DNA of 8,810 nt from Acidimicrobiaceae bacterium (GCA_003156795.1 PMHU01000143.1:20365-29174); one strand, 5' to 3'; positions 1 to 6,546 are shown, counted from the stretch's first letter. Notes: generated by a model from the sequence alone, not told the origin. Translations and numbers: made by a program.

Positions 1-1578
1 GGCCACGAGCAGTACACCCGCAACATGGTCACCGGCGCCTCGACCGCGGACCTGGCCATGGTGCTCATCGACGCCCGCAAGGGGGTCCTCGAGCAGTCCC
101 GCCGGCACGCCTTCATCGCCAGCCTGCTCGGGATCCCCCACCTCGTGGTTTGCATCAACAAGATGGACCTCGTCGACTGGTCGCAGGAGCGATTCGAGGA
201 GATCCGCGACGAGTTCCGAAGCTTCGCCATAAAGCTGGAAGTGCACGACCTGGCCTTCATACCGATGTCCGCCCTGCACGGCGACAACATCGTGACGCGC
301 AGCGCCAACATGGCTTGGTACGAGGGAACGCCGCTACTGCACCACCTGGAAAACGTCCACATCGCCTCGGACCGCAACCTCATCGATGCTCGGTTCCCGG
401 TGCAGTACGTCATTCGCCCGCAGCGGGGCACCGACCCTGCGCTTCACGACTACCGCGGCTACGCCGGAACGGTAGCTGGCGGCGTTTTCAAGCCTGGCGA
501 CGAAGTCGTCGTGCTCCCATCTGGTTTCAGTTCCCGAGTCGCCGAGGTTCGAGGCCCGGGTGGTGAAATGCTCGACGAGGCGTTTCCGCCGCAGGCGGTC
601 ACGGTGAGCCTGGAGGACGACATCGACGTCAGCCGGGGCGACATGATCTGCCGCCCGCACAACCGGCCTTACGTCGGCCAAGACGTCGATGCCCTGGTCT
701 GCTGGTTCTCAGAGTCGTCGTCTCTTACCCCTGGAGCCCGCTACAGCATCCGGCACACGACCAGGACCGTCACCGGGCGGGTGGAACTGCTCGAGTACCG
801 CCTGGACGTCAACACGCTCCACCGTGACGAGGAAGCGGATTCGCTTTCCCTCAATGAGATCGGCCGGGTGCGGCTGCACACCCAAGCGCCCCTGATGTTC
901 GACCCGTACCGGCGCAACCGGTCCACTGGAAGCTTCATCCTGATCGACCAGGCCACCAACAACACGGTCGGAGCGGGGGTGATCGTCGGCGCCGAGCAGG
1001 CCAACGTGTCCAATGTGATGTGGCACGCCAACGCGGTGCAGCGCGACCAGCGCCCGTCGCGGGGCATGACGGTTTGGCTCACGGGGCTAACGGGTTCGGG
1101 CAAGTCGACCGTCGCCGTGGAAGTAGAGCGACGCCTCGTTGCCGCTGGCCGCCCTTCCTACCTTCTCGATGGCGACAATCTCCGCCACGGCCTCAACGCC
1201 GACCTCGGGTTCGCCGCCGGTGACAGGGCCGAAAATGTCAGGCGCGTGGGCGAGGTGGCCAGGCTGTTTGCTGATGCTGGGGTGGTCGCCGTTGTTTCTC
1301 TGGTGAGCCCGTACCGGGCTGATCGCGACCGGGTACGGGCTGCCCACGAGGAGGCCGGGCTCCGTTTCCTGGAAGTGTTCGTCGACACGCCTCTGGACCT
1401 GTGCGAGGCGCGAGACCCCAAGGGGCTGTACGCCAAAGCTCGCGCCGGTGAGATCACGGGGTTCACAGGTGTCGATGATCCCTACGAACCACCCACCAAC
1501 CCTGAGCTGGTGTTGCGACCCGGCCATGGCAGTCCCTCTGCGATGGCCGACTGGGTCCTCTCCCAAATCGACCAGTGA
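1..1578 (+). CDS. cysNC: CysNC: sulfate adenylyltransferase GTPase subunit fused to adenylylsulfate kinase (5'-partial)
   Basis: Bifunctional sulfate-activation enzyme. The N-terminal CysN half is the GTPase that with CysD makes APS from sulfate and ATP; the C-terminal CysC half phosphorylates APS to PAPS. The frame is open from base 1, so the gene begins outside the window and the ATG at 25 is internal. The visible 525 residues start inside the GTPase G3 box (GHEQYTRNM, residues 1-9). The G4 box NKMD is at 53-56. EF-Tu-like beta-barrel domains follow, with the CysN signature 'FDPYRRNRSTGSFILID' near 300-316. CysC starts near Met356, with P-loop GLTGSGKST (362-370), DGDN at 390-393, and SPYR at 436-439, where Ser436 matches the APS-kinase serine. 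The tail 'FTGVDDPYEPP' is typical of CysC. About 90-100 N-terminal residues appear to be missing. The stop overlaps cysQ by 4 bp. Family assignment is secure. cysD is inferred upstream. Confidence 0.96.
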   Translation, partial: GHEQYTRNMVTGASTADLAMVLIDARKGVLEQSRRHAFIASLLGIPHLVVCINKMDLVDWSQERFEEIRDEFRSFAIKLEVHDLAFIPMSALHGDNIVTRSANMAWYEGTPLLHHLENVHIASDRNLIDARFPVQYVIRPQRGTDPALHDYRGYAGTVAGGVFKPGDEVVVLPSGFSSRVAEVRGPGGEMLDEAFPPQAVTVSLEDDIDVSRGDMICRPHNRPYVGQDVDALVCWFSESSSLTPGARYSIRHTTRTVTGRVELLEYRLDVNTLHRDEEADSLSLNEIGRVRLHTQAPLMFDPYRRNRSTGSFILIDQATNNTVGAGVIVGAEQANVSNVMWHANAVQRDQRPSRGMTVWLTGLTGSGKSTVAVEVERRLVAAGRPSYLLDGDNLRHGLNADLGFAAGDRAENVRRVGEVARLFADAGVVAVVSLVSPYRADRDRVRAAHEEAGLRFLEVFVDTPLDLCEARDPKGLYAKARAGEITGFTGVDDPYEPPTNPELVLRPGHGSPSAMADWVLSQIDQ

Positions 1579-2339
1579 CAGGCGACGGAGACGCCAGGCT
1601 GGCGGCGCGGCTGGCCGAGGACGCCGGTCAACTTCTGCTTAGCGTTCGAGCCGAAGGGGGAGGGGGCGACCCGAAGGAGCTCGGCAACCGGGGCGACCGG
1701 GAGTCGAACTCGCTTCTGCTCGAGCTGTTGTATACGGCGAGGCCTGACGACTCCGTGCTGTCCGAGGAGTCGGTGGACAGTCCGGTCCGGCTCGACGCCG
1801 AGCGGGTGTGGATCATCGACCCCCTGGACGGCACCAGGGAATTTTCGATGGCCGGCCGCCAGGATTGGGCCGTGCACGTGGCCTTATGGGAGTCGGGATC
1901 GGGTATTACCGCGGCGGCGGTGGCGCAGCCTGCCATCGGCGAGGTGTACGCCAGCGACCGGGTCAGCTCCATCGGGGGAGGCGGAGGCGAGGCCAGGCCG
2001 CGTCCGCTGATCCTCGTGAGCGACAGCCGGCCTCCGGCCTTCGCGCAGCCGGTAGCGAGCGCGGTGGGGGCCGACGTGGCGCCAATGGGATCGGCCGGGG
2101 CCAAAGCCATGGCCGTGGTCCGTGGCGATGCCGACGCCTACGTGCACGCCGGCGGTCAGTGGGAGTGGGACTCAGCCGCGCCCGTCGGTGTGGCGCTGGC
2201 GGCCGGTTTCCACGCGTCGCGGATCGACGGAACACCCCTGCTCTACAACCAGGCGCATCCGTACCTGCCCGACCTGCTGATCTGCAGGCGGGAGTTGGCG
2301 CCGGCCCTGCTGGGCGCCATTGCGGACGCAGGCTCCTAG
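1575..2339 (+). CDS. cysQ: 3'(2'),5'-bisphosphate nucleotidase, CysQ-type (PAP phosphatase)
   Basis: Inositol-monophosphatase superfamily phosphatase of 254 aa. The family dephosphorylates 3'-phosphoadenosine 5'-phosphate (PAP), the by-product of PAPS use, to AMP with Mg2+ and is inhibited by Li+. The three metal/substrate motifs are visible: LSEES (62-66), WIIDPLDGT (79-87) and the C-terminal WEWDSAAP (196-203). An N-terminal GDRESN (40-45) fits the family's first acidic site. A glycine run at about 134-138 is a probable flexible loop. It starts with GTG inside the stop region of cysNC (4-bp GTGA overlap), so translation is probably coupled and the pair forms one operon. Placing PAP removal directly after PAPS synthesis makes functional sense. 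An alternative reading as an inositol or fructose-1,6-bisphosphate phosphatase is less likely given the partner. Confidence 0.93.
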   Translation: MTGDGDARLAARLAEDAGQLLLSVRAEGGGGDPKELGNRGDRESNSLLLELLYTARPDDSVLSEESVDSPVRLDAERVWIIDPLDGTREFSMAGRQDWAVHVALWESGSGITAAAVAQPAIGEVYASDRVSSIGGGGGEARPRPLILVSDSRPPAFAQPVASAVGADVAPMGSAGAKAMAVVRGDADAYVHAGGQWEWDSAAPVGVALAAGFHASRIDGTPLLYNQAHPYLPDLLICRRELAPALLGAIADAGS

Positions 2340-2611
2340 TCCCACCCCTTCACCGAGAATCCCGAGAACCCTTCGACGTCCTCCACGGCGACCTCGACTC
2401 CGGTGACGTCGGCCCGCACCGGGCCGCTGCGACACCAGTCGACCAGGCTGGCCACCGCGGCGTCGTCGCCTTCGAAGACGGCCTCGACCTTCCCGTCGCC
2501 GGTGTTGCGCACCCAGCCTCCCACGCCGTAGGCCCGGGCTTGCTCGGCGCAGGACTGCCTAAACCAGACCCCCTGGACCCAGCCCGAAATCCACACGTGA
2601 CGGCGCACCAC
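2336..2611 (-). CDS. acyP: acylphosphatase
   Basis: Small cytosolic enzyme (91 aa from this start) that hydrolyses carboxyl-phosphate bonds of acyl phosphates. The family signature is intact: GWVQGVWFR near residues 10-18, with the phosphate-binding arginine last, then GWVRNTGDGKVE at about 38-49, containing the catalytic asparagine. The C-terminal 'GFSGFSVKGWD' fits the last strand. Start choice: GTG at 2611 gives the usual family length and has a TACCCT hexamer 6 nt upstream, which would suit a leaderless mRNA. An in-frame ATG at 2647 would add 12 residues but lies inside the TetR operator palindrome. It converges on cysQ, and the two stop codons share CTAG at 2336-2339. The family is certain; the start is less so. 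Confidence 0.9.
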   Translation of the reverse strand: MVRRHVWISGWVQGVWFRQSCAEQARAYGVGGWVRNTGDGKVEAVFEGDDAAVASLVDWCRSGPVRADVTGVEVAVEDVEGFSGFSVKGWD

Positions 2612-2617
2612 GGCGAG

Positions 2618-2623
2618 AGGGTA
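2618..2623 (-). promoter_or_regulatory. candidate -10 hexamer for leaderless acylphosphatase mRNA
   Basis: TACCCT on the minus strand (TANNNT pattern) lies 6 nt upstream of the GTG at 2611. No convincing -35 is seen at 16-18 bp and no Shine-Dalgarno lies before this GTG, so a leaderless transcript is the simplest reading. This is inference from spacing only. Confidence 0.35.
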
Positions 2624-2634
2624 GCCCGGTCCGC

Positions 2635-2662
2635 TTGACCACGACATACCATCCGGTATCGT
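2635..2662 (+). promoter_or_regulatory. sigma70-type promoter of the tetR-P450 operon
   Basis: TTGACC at 2635-2640 (five of six matches to the -35 consensus) is separated by 16 bp from TATCGT at 2657-2662 (four of six matches to the -10). Seven bases follow before the GTG at 2670, so the predicted transcription start coincides with the start codon and the mRNA would be leaderless. No Shine-Dalgarno is present there. The -10 lies within the palindrome at 2642-2668, so repressor binding would block it. Confidence 0.6.
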
Positions 2663-2668
2663 ATGTCG
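2642..2668. promoter_or_regulatory. palindromic operator, probably for the adjacent TetR repressor
   Basis: CGACATAC (2642-2649) and GTATGTCG (2661-2668) form a perfect 8-bp inverted repeat with an 11-bp spacer. Nested inside is a second, offset inverted repeat, ATACC (2646-2650) with GGTAT (2655-2659). The site fills the space between the -35 and the predicted transcription start of tetR. TetR-family proteins commonly bind such sites beside their own gene. Autorepression of the tetR-P450 pair, and possibly an effect on the divergent acylphosphatase, is inferred. Confidence 0.65.
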
Positions 2669-2669
2669 G

Positions 2670-3314
2670 GTGACGCCTCTAGACGGGAGAAGACGACGAC
2701 CTGGCGGTCGAACCAAAGGTGGGGATTCGGTAGCCGAGAGCCTCACCCGGGCCTCCTATTTTTCCGTCGCTTTGGAGATCCTCGCGGCCGAGGGGCCGGG
2801 CGCGCTGACGATCACCGAGCTGTGCGCCCGCCTGGGGGTGACCAAGGGGTCGTTCTACCACCACTTCGACGGCCGACCGCAGTTCGTGGAAGCCCTACTC
2901 GACTATTGGGCGACCGAGCACGCGTCCCGCCTGATCAGCATTTCGGCTTCGATCGCCGACCCAGCCGAACGCATGTCGGTGCTCAAAAACATCGCCATCA
3001 CGCTGCCCCACGATGCCGAGGCCGCCATTCGCTCCTGGAGCTCGCAGGACGCCCGGGTGGCAGCCGTGCAAGCGGAAGTGGATCGATCCCGCCACCAGCA
3101 CCTCCGCGAGTCGTACGTGATCGCCGGGGTGCCCGAGCCGCGGGCCACCCTGCTGGCCACGATCGCCATGAGCGTCCTCGCCGGAATGCAACAGCTGATC
3201 CGGCCGGCCGACGCCGACACGGTGCGAGACATATTCGACCAGCTCGAAACCTGGTTTCTTGCCGACGAGTCACCAGCCAGTACAAGCGACCCAACAAGGG
3301 GGATGACCAAATGA
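2670..3314 (+). CDS. TetR/AcrR-family transcriptional regulator
   Basis: DNA-binding repressor of 214 aa. The N-terminal TetR helix-turn-helix spans about residues 29-75. 'LTITELCARLGVTKGSFYHHF' (46-66) is the recognition helix and the tyrosine-containing signature of the family. The remaining ~140 residues form the variable ligand-binding/dimerisation domain, from which no ligand can be read. The first ~20 residues are Arg/Gly-rich (MTPLDGRRRRPGGRTKGGD) and could be a disordered DNA-contacting tail. The GTG at 2670 is the only good in-frame start before the HTH and sits 7 nt after a -10-like hexamer. The stop overlaps the P450 start by 4 bp (ATGA), so the two are co-transcribed and the P450 is the likely regulated target. 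The palindrome just upstream suggests autoregulation. Confidence 0.92.
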   Translation: MTPLDGRRRRPGGRTKGGDSVAESLTRASYFSVALEILAAEGPGALTITELCARLGVTKGSFYHHFDGRPQFVEALLDYWATEHASRLISISASIADPAERMSVLKNIAITLPHDAEAAIRSWSSQDARVAAVQAEVDRSRHQHLRESYVIAGVPEPRATLLATIAMSVLAGMQQLIRPADADTVRDIFDQLETWFLADESPASTSDPTRGMTK

Positions 3315-4546
3315 CACCGGAAGAAGCCGGCCGCGTATTCGTCGATCCCACGGCTTACGCAGAGGAAAGCCGATTCCACGACGGAGCCACTTTCCTGCGC
3401 CACCACGATCCGGTCCACTGGGTCGACGAACCGGGATACCTGCCGTTCTGGGTCGTCACCCGGCACGCGGATGTGATCGCGGTCGAGCGGGACAACTCCC
3501 TCTTCCTCAGCGCGCCCCGCCCCTTGCTGCAACCCGAGGAGTTCGACTTGAAGGCCTTGGAGGAGGGCTCCCCGATCCGGACCCTGATCCACTTGGACGA
3601 GCCGGACCACCGGGTGTACCGGGCGATCGCATCCGACTGGTTCCGTCCCCGCCAGATGAAAGCGCTGGAAGACAGGGTGACGGTCCTGGCGAAGCGTTTC
3701 GTCGACCAGATGGCTGACATGGGAGGGGAGTGCGACTTCGTCAAGGACGTCGCCCTCAACTTCCCGCTTTACGTGATCCTGACGATGCTCGGCTTACCCG
3801 AAAGCGACTTCCCCAGGATGCTGAAGCTCACCCAGGAGCTGTTCGGCGGCAACGACCCCGAGCTGCGCCGATCCGAGGACCCCGAAGAGCAGCTCCAAGT
3901 GCTCCTCGACTTCTTTGCCTACTTCGGTGAGCTCACGGCCAAGCGCCGCGCCGAGCCGGCCGGAGACCTGGCGTCGGTGATAGCCAACGCCAGGATCGAC
4001 GGCGAGTACCTTCCCGACCTCGACCTGGCGTCGTACTACGTGATAATCGCGACGGCCGGTCACGACACCACCAGCTCCTCCATTGCGGGCGGTCTGTTGG
4101 CGTTGATCGAGAACCCCGAGCAGTACGGTCGGCTGCGCGCCGACCCCTCGTTGTTGCCGACCGCCGTGGACGAGATCATCCGGTGGGTGAGCCCGGTCAA
4201 GGAGTTCATGCGCACGGCCACATCCGACGCCACGGTGGGCCACACCAAGGTCGCCAAGGGTGACTCGCTTTATTTGGCGTACCTGTCTGCCAACCGGGAC
4301 GAAGAGGTGTTCGACGACCCTTTCCGATTCGATGTCGGCCGAGATCCCAACCCCCACTTGGCGTTCGGGATCGGACCGCATTTCTGCCTCGGTGCCCAGC
4401 TGGCCCGCATGGAGGTCCGGGTCTTGTTCACCGAGCTGGTCGGCCGGGTCGAGCACCTCGAACTCGCGGGCCCTCCGGCTTCGTCGTCGACCATATTCGT
4501 GGGCGGCTTGAAGCGGTTGCCCATCGCTTACCGCATGGCTGCCTGA
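3311..4546 (+). CDS. cytochrome P450 (bacterial, class I-type)
   Basis: Soluble heme monooxygenase of 411 aa, full length for bacterial CYPs. Motifs: I-helix oxygen-activation AGHDTT (249-254), K-helix ExxR as EIIR (288-291), and the heme loop FGIGPHFCLG (352-361) with Cys359 as the axial thiolate. The N-terminal 'HDPVHWVDEPGYLPFWVVTRHADV' region and 'HLDEPDHRVYR' are typical of actinobacterial soluble CYPs of the steroid/terpene/fatty-acid-oxidising kind, but the CYP family and substrate cannot be assigned by eye. ATG at 3311 is chosen because it has a strong Shine-Dalgarno (AAGGGGG, 3296-3302), overlaps the tetR stop, and precedes a normal P450 N-terminus; the same frame stays open further upstream only as a shadow of tetR. 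No ferredoxin or ferredoxin reductase lies within the window, so electrons must come from elsewhere. Confidence 0.96.
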   Translation: MTPEEAGRVFVDPTAYAEESRFHDGATFLRHHDPVHWVDEPGYLPFWVVTRHADVIAVERDNSLFLSAPRPLLQPEEFDLKALEEGSPIRTLIHLDEPDHRVYRAIASDWFRPRQMKALEDRVTVLAKRFVDQMADMGGECDFVKDVALNFPLYVILTMLGLPESDFPRMLKLTQELFGGNDPELRRSEDPEEQLQVLLDFFAYFGELTAKRRAEPAGDLASVIANARIDGEYLPDLDLASYYVIIATAGHDTTSSSIAGGLLALIENPEQYGRLRADPSLLPTAVDEIIRWVSPVKEFMRTATSDATVGHTKVAKGDSLYLAYLSANRDEEVFDDPFRFDVGRDPNPHLAFGIGPHFCLGAQLARMEVRVLFTELVGRVEHLELAGPPASSSTIFVGGLKRLPIAYRMAA

Positions 4547-4549
4547 CCG

Positions 4550-4595
4550 GCCCGCCGGTTTGGTGGCGACCCGCGCGCCAGCGGGAGTGGCGGGC
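4550..4595. terminator. possible bidirectional hairpin between convergent genes
   Basis: GCCCGCC (4550-4556) pairs perfectly with GGCGGGC (4589-4595). Inside the 32-base loop a second stem, CCCGC (4570-4574) with GCGGG (4581-4585), encloses a 6-base loop. It fills the 48-bp gap between the P450 stop and the end of the Ddn-type gene. There is no T-tract on either strand, so it is not a canonical intrinsic terminator; transcript-end protection or pausing is possible. Confidence 0.4.
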
Positions 4596-5017
4596 TACGG
4601 CCGCGGTTCCAAGACGATCACCGGGATCTCTCGGATGCCTTTGGTCTTTTCCTCGTACTCGGCGAAGCCGGGCATCTGGACCTTCTGGCGATCGAAGATG
4701 TCTCTCCTCTCGTCGCCTACGGCTTCGCGAGCGGTTACCTCCAGGGTGTCGCTACCCACTTCGACTTCCGTCTCAGGGTGCGCCTTGAGGTTGCGGTACC
4801 AATCCGGATTGGACGGAGCCCCAGCCTTGGAGGCGAAGACGGCGAACGCCCCGTCTAGGGGCAGATACGCGAGCGGGTTCACGCGTACCGTGCCGGTCTT
4901 GGCTCCCCGGTGATGCAGAAGGAGCAGGGGGGCGCCCTCGAACCCGCCTCCGACCTTTCCGTCATTGGCCCTGAACTCCTCGATGATCTTTGTGTTGAAG
5001 TCGTTCATTTCGGGCAT
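4595..5017 (-). CDS. deazaflavin (F420)-dependent nitroreductase/quinone reductase family protein (Ddn-like)
   Basis: Protein of 140 aa of the Ddn family (split-barrel fold), whose characterised members use F420H2 to reduce quinones, nitroimidazoles or other acceptors. Family hallmarks are visible: 'LLLLHHRGAKTGTVRVNPLAY' (31-51), a glycine/threonine/arginine segment that in the family contacts the F420 phosphate, then 'FASKAGAPSNPDWYRNLKAHP' (61-81) and a C-terminal 'ERRDIFDR' helix (103-110). Length and motif order match the family. The ATG at 5017 is preceded by a clear Shine-Dalgarno (AAAGGAG, about 6 nt upstream). It lies 15 bp after the alpha/beta hydrolase stop on the same strand, so it is the last gene of a three-gene unit. 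Physiological substrate unknown; F420 use is inferred from family membership. Confidence 0.9.
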   Translation of the reverse strand: MPEMNDFNTKIIEEFRANDGKVGGGFEGAPLLLLHHRGAKTGTVRVNPLAYLPLDGAFAVFASKAGAPSNPDWYRNLKAHPETEVEVGSDTLEVTAREAVGDERRDIFDRQKVQMPGFAEYEEKTKGIREIPVIVLEPRP

Positions 5018-5032
5018 CAGCTCTCCTTTGAT

Positions 5033-5791
5033 CTAAGACGCTACGGGGGTATGGGCTACGAGGAAGTCGCGCACGAGCGCGCCCGTAGATTCGTGCCGCG
5101 CCGGCCCGGCCCAGTCCAGGACCAGCTGCGCGTCGGGTGCCAGATCGGCGATCTCTTGAGCGACTGCTGGTGGATGGAACTCGTCATTGCCTGACAGTAC
5201 CAACAGGGGGACATGGCATTCCCGAACGAAGTCGCGGTCGACGTTGAAGACGAAGTCGCCGCCGAACATGTTGTGCCCGAAAGCGGCGAGGTCTTCCTCG
5301 TTGACATCGTCGCGACGACGCCGCAGGTCCGAACCCCAAGCGGTGAACATGGCCGTGAACTTGTCTCGGTTGTCGGCGCTAACACCAATGGGATTCTGCA
5401 GTACGGCCGCGCTCACCCGTTCGGGTGCGGCGTGACAGACCCCGAGGCAGTAGGACGAGCCGATGCAGCCGCCCATCACGTGGACTCGGTCCAATCCCAG
5501 GTGATCGAGTAGCGCCGAGTGATCGTCGGTGTAGGTATTCCAACCATCTCGGCCGGTTATGGGTCCGCTCGATGAGCCCGCATTGCGCTGGTCCATCGCC
5601 ACCACCATGAAGCGGTCCGACAGCACTTCGCGGGGGTCGATCCAGGGCATCGGCTGGCCGGGGTTTGCCGGGGATTCGAGCCACATCTGCGCCACGGAGT
5701 TCATGCCTCCGGGCGCGAACAGCACGAGTGGGTAACCACTCCCGCGCACCTCGTAGTGGATGACCGCACCGTCTCGTTCCAGGAAAGGCAC
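5033..5791 (-). CDS. alpha/beta-hydrolase fold protein with cysteine at the nucleophile elbow
   Basis: Hydrolase-fold enzyme of 252 aa. The N-terminus 'FLERDGAVIHYEVRGSGYPLVLFAPGG' gives the first strands and the oxyanion region, and 'VVAMDQRNAGSS' the next strand. The elbow reads MGGCIGSS, so the nucleophile position of G-x-Nuc-x-G is Cys109 rather than serine. Candidate acid is Asp203 (in LSGNDEFHP) and candidate base His233 (in PARHESTG), both in the expected order. Cys nucleophiles are known in dienelactone hydrolases, but overall this protein looks more like the epoxide-hydrolase/MhpC branch. GTG at 5791 is preferred because it has AGG about 9 nt upstream and gives a family-like N-terminus; TTG at 5800 would add three residues. 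It sits 23 bp after the DUF480 gene and 15 bp before the Ddn-type gene. Substrate unknown. Confidence 0.9.
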   Translation of the reverse strand: MPFLERDGAVIHYEVRGSGYPLVLFAPGGMNSVAQMWLESPANPGQPMPWIDPREVLSDRFMVVAMDQRNAGSSSGPITGRDGWNTYTDDHSALLDHLGLDRVHVMGGCIGSSYCLGVCHAAPERVSAAVLQNPIGVSADNRDKFTAMFTAWGSDLRRRRDDVNEEDLAAFGHNMFGGDFVFNVDRDFVRECHVPLLVLSGNDEFHPPAVAQEIADLAPDAQLVLDWAGPARHESTGALVRDFLVAHTPVAS

Positions 5792-5814
5792 GGAGGACAA
5801 CCTATCGAGTTGTG

Positions 5815-6513
5815 TCAGCTACCGAGCTGGGTCCGCAGGTCGTTGAGGTCGGCCCGAAGCGACTCGACCTCGGTCCTCAACTCGGCCAGCTCCCCCTCGA
5901 CAGATGCCAGCCGTCCATCCACCACCGTCGCCGGCGGGGCCGCCGGCGGCCTCGGGGCGTCCGCGTCGGGGGGACCCACGGGGGACGCCTCGGCCCCACC
6001 ATCGGAGTCGAAGGACGCCTCGTCGTCTGTGAGCAGCTGAGTCCAGCGCTCTTCCTTCTGGCCCGGCCGGCGAGCAAGCCGGAGCGCGATCGGATCAGGT
6101 CCTTCGCTCAGCCGCTCGAGATCGGCGTCGACGTGAGCGATCCCGTCAAAGCGGGCCATGCGCTCCGTGCGGGCTCGCAGCTCGCCCGCTGTTTGTGGGC
6201 CGCGCAGGAGCAGGATTCCGATCAACGCCAGCTGGGTCTCGCTCAACTCGAGCCGTTCCTCCAGAACCTGGCGGTAGCGGGTCACGCTGCGCCCGTGGGA
6301 CGGATGCACGAATCTGACCAGCCCGCCGTTCTTCAGCGTCGTCAAGGCGCCGTCGACCGTGCGTTCGTCGTAGCCGACGACGGGGTCGCGGTTCGAGGAC
6401 TGGTTGCACGCCAAGAGCAAGGCGTTTAAAGAAAGCGGGTACTGCTGCGGCGTGGTCAGCTGCTTCTCGATGAGGCTGCCGATCACCCGTCCCTCTTCTG
6501 GACTGAGATGCAC
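5815..6513 (-). CDS. DUF480/YceH-family protein (UPF0502) with C-terminal coiled coil
   Basis: Protein of 232 aa from the GTG at 6513. 'LSPEEGRVIGSLIEKQLTTP' (3-22) is the diagnostic start of the DUF480 family, followed by 'YPLSLNALLLACNQSSNRDPV' (25-45) and 'LLLRGPQTAGELRARTERM' (101-119). These are two winged-helix-like modules, so DNA binding is suspected, but the family has no firmly established function. Residues ~165-200 are an acidic, Ala/Pro-rich linker. Residues ~201-231 show leucine/valine heptads (LASVEGELAELRTEVESLRADL, in two adjoining parts 202-212 and 213-223), a clear coiled coil. The open frame continues upstream to 7071, but that part is antisense to the methyltransferase and lacks family similarity. 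A TATGAT lies 6 nt before the GTG and there is no Shine-Dalgarno, which supports this start. First gene of a minus-strand trio. Confidence 0.88.
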   Translation of the reverse strand: MHLSPEEGRVIGSLIEKQLTTPQQYPLSLNALLLACNQSSNRDPVVGYDERTVDGALTTLKNGGLVRFVHPSHGRSVTRYRQVLEERLELSETQLALIGILLLRGPQTAGELRARTERMARFDGIAHVDADLERLSEGPDPIALRLARRPGQKEERWTQLLTDDEASFDSDGGAEASPVGPPDADAPRPPAAPPATVVDGRLASVEGELAELRTEVESLRADLNDLRTQLGS

Positions 6514-6519
6514 CCGGTG

Positions 6520-6525
6520 ATCATA
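6520..6525 (-). promoter_or_regulatory. -10 element of the DUF480-hydrolase-Ddn operon
   Basis: TATGAT on the minus strand (five of six matches to TATAAT) lies 6 nt before the GTG at 6513, the spacing expected if transcription begins at or next to the start codon. No good -35 is seen. It probably drives all three minus-strand genes, since the gaps between them are only 23 and 15 bp. Confidence 0.5.
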
Positions 6526-6533
6526 GGGTTGGC

Positions 6534-6539
6534 TAGCTT
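6534..6539 (+). promoter_or_regulatory. candidate -10 element of the methyltransferase gene
   Basis: TAGCTT (TANNNT pattern) lies 7 nt before the GTG at 6547, again the leaderless geometry. It is only 8 bp from the opposing -10 at 6520-6525, so the two promoters overlap head-to-head. There is no -35 match; the call rests on spacing. Confidence 0.35.
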
Positions 6540-6546
6540 GGGCGCC

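Noticed and set aside
1654..1668. G-rich runs in cysQ (and again near 1973-1992) as possible G-quadruplexes
   Set aside because: Only two long G runs sit close together in the first, and the second has mostly G2 runs; both are explained by glycine-rich coding sequence.
1808..2638. 276-codon open frame on the plus strand over cysQ and the acylphosphatase
   Set aside because: It overlaps two well-supported genes and its translation is Arg/Gly/Ala-rich without motifs.
2663..3310. Upstream extension of the P450 frame to an ATG at 2663
   Set aside because: It overlaps tetR in another frame, lacks P450 features, and the ATG at 3311 has a strong Shine-Dalgarno and gives a normal P450 N-terminus.
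3794..4456. 220-codon open frame antisense to the P450
   Set aside because: It mirrors the P450 codons with no recognisable motif or ribosome site.
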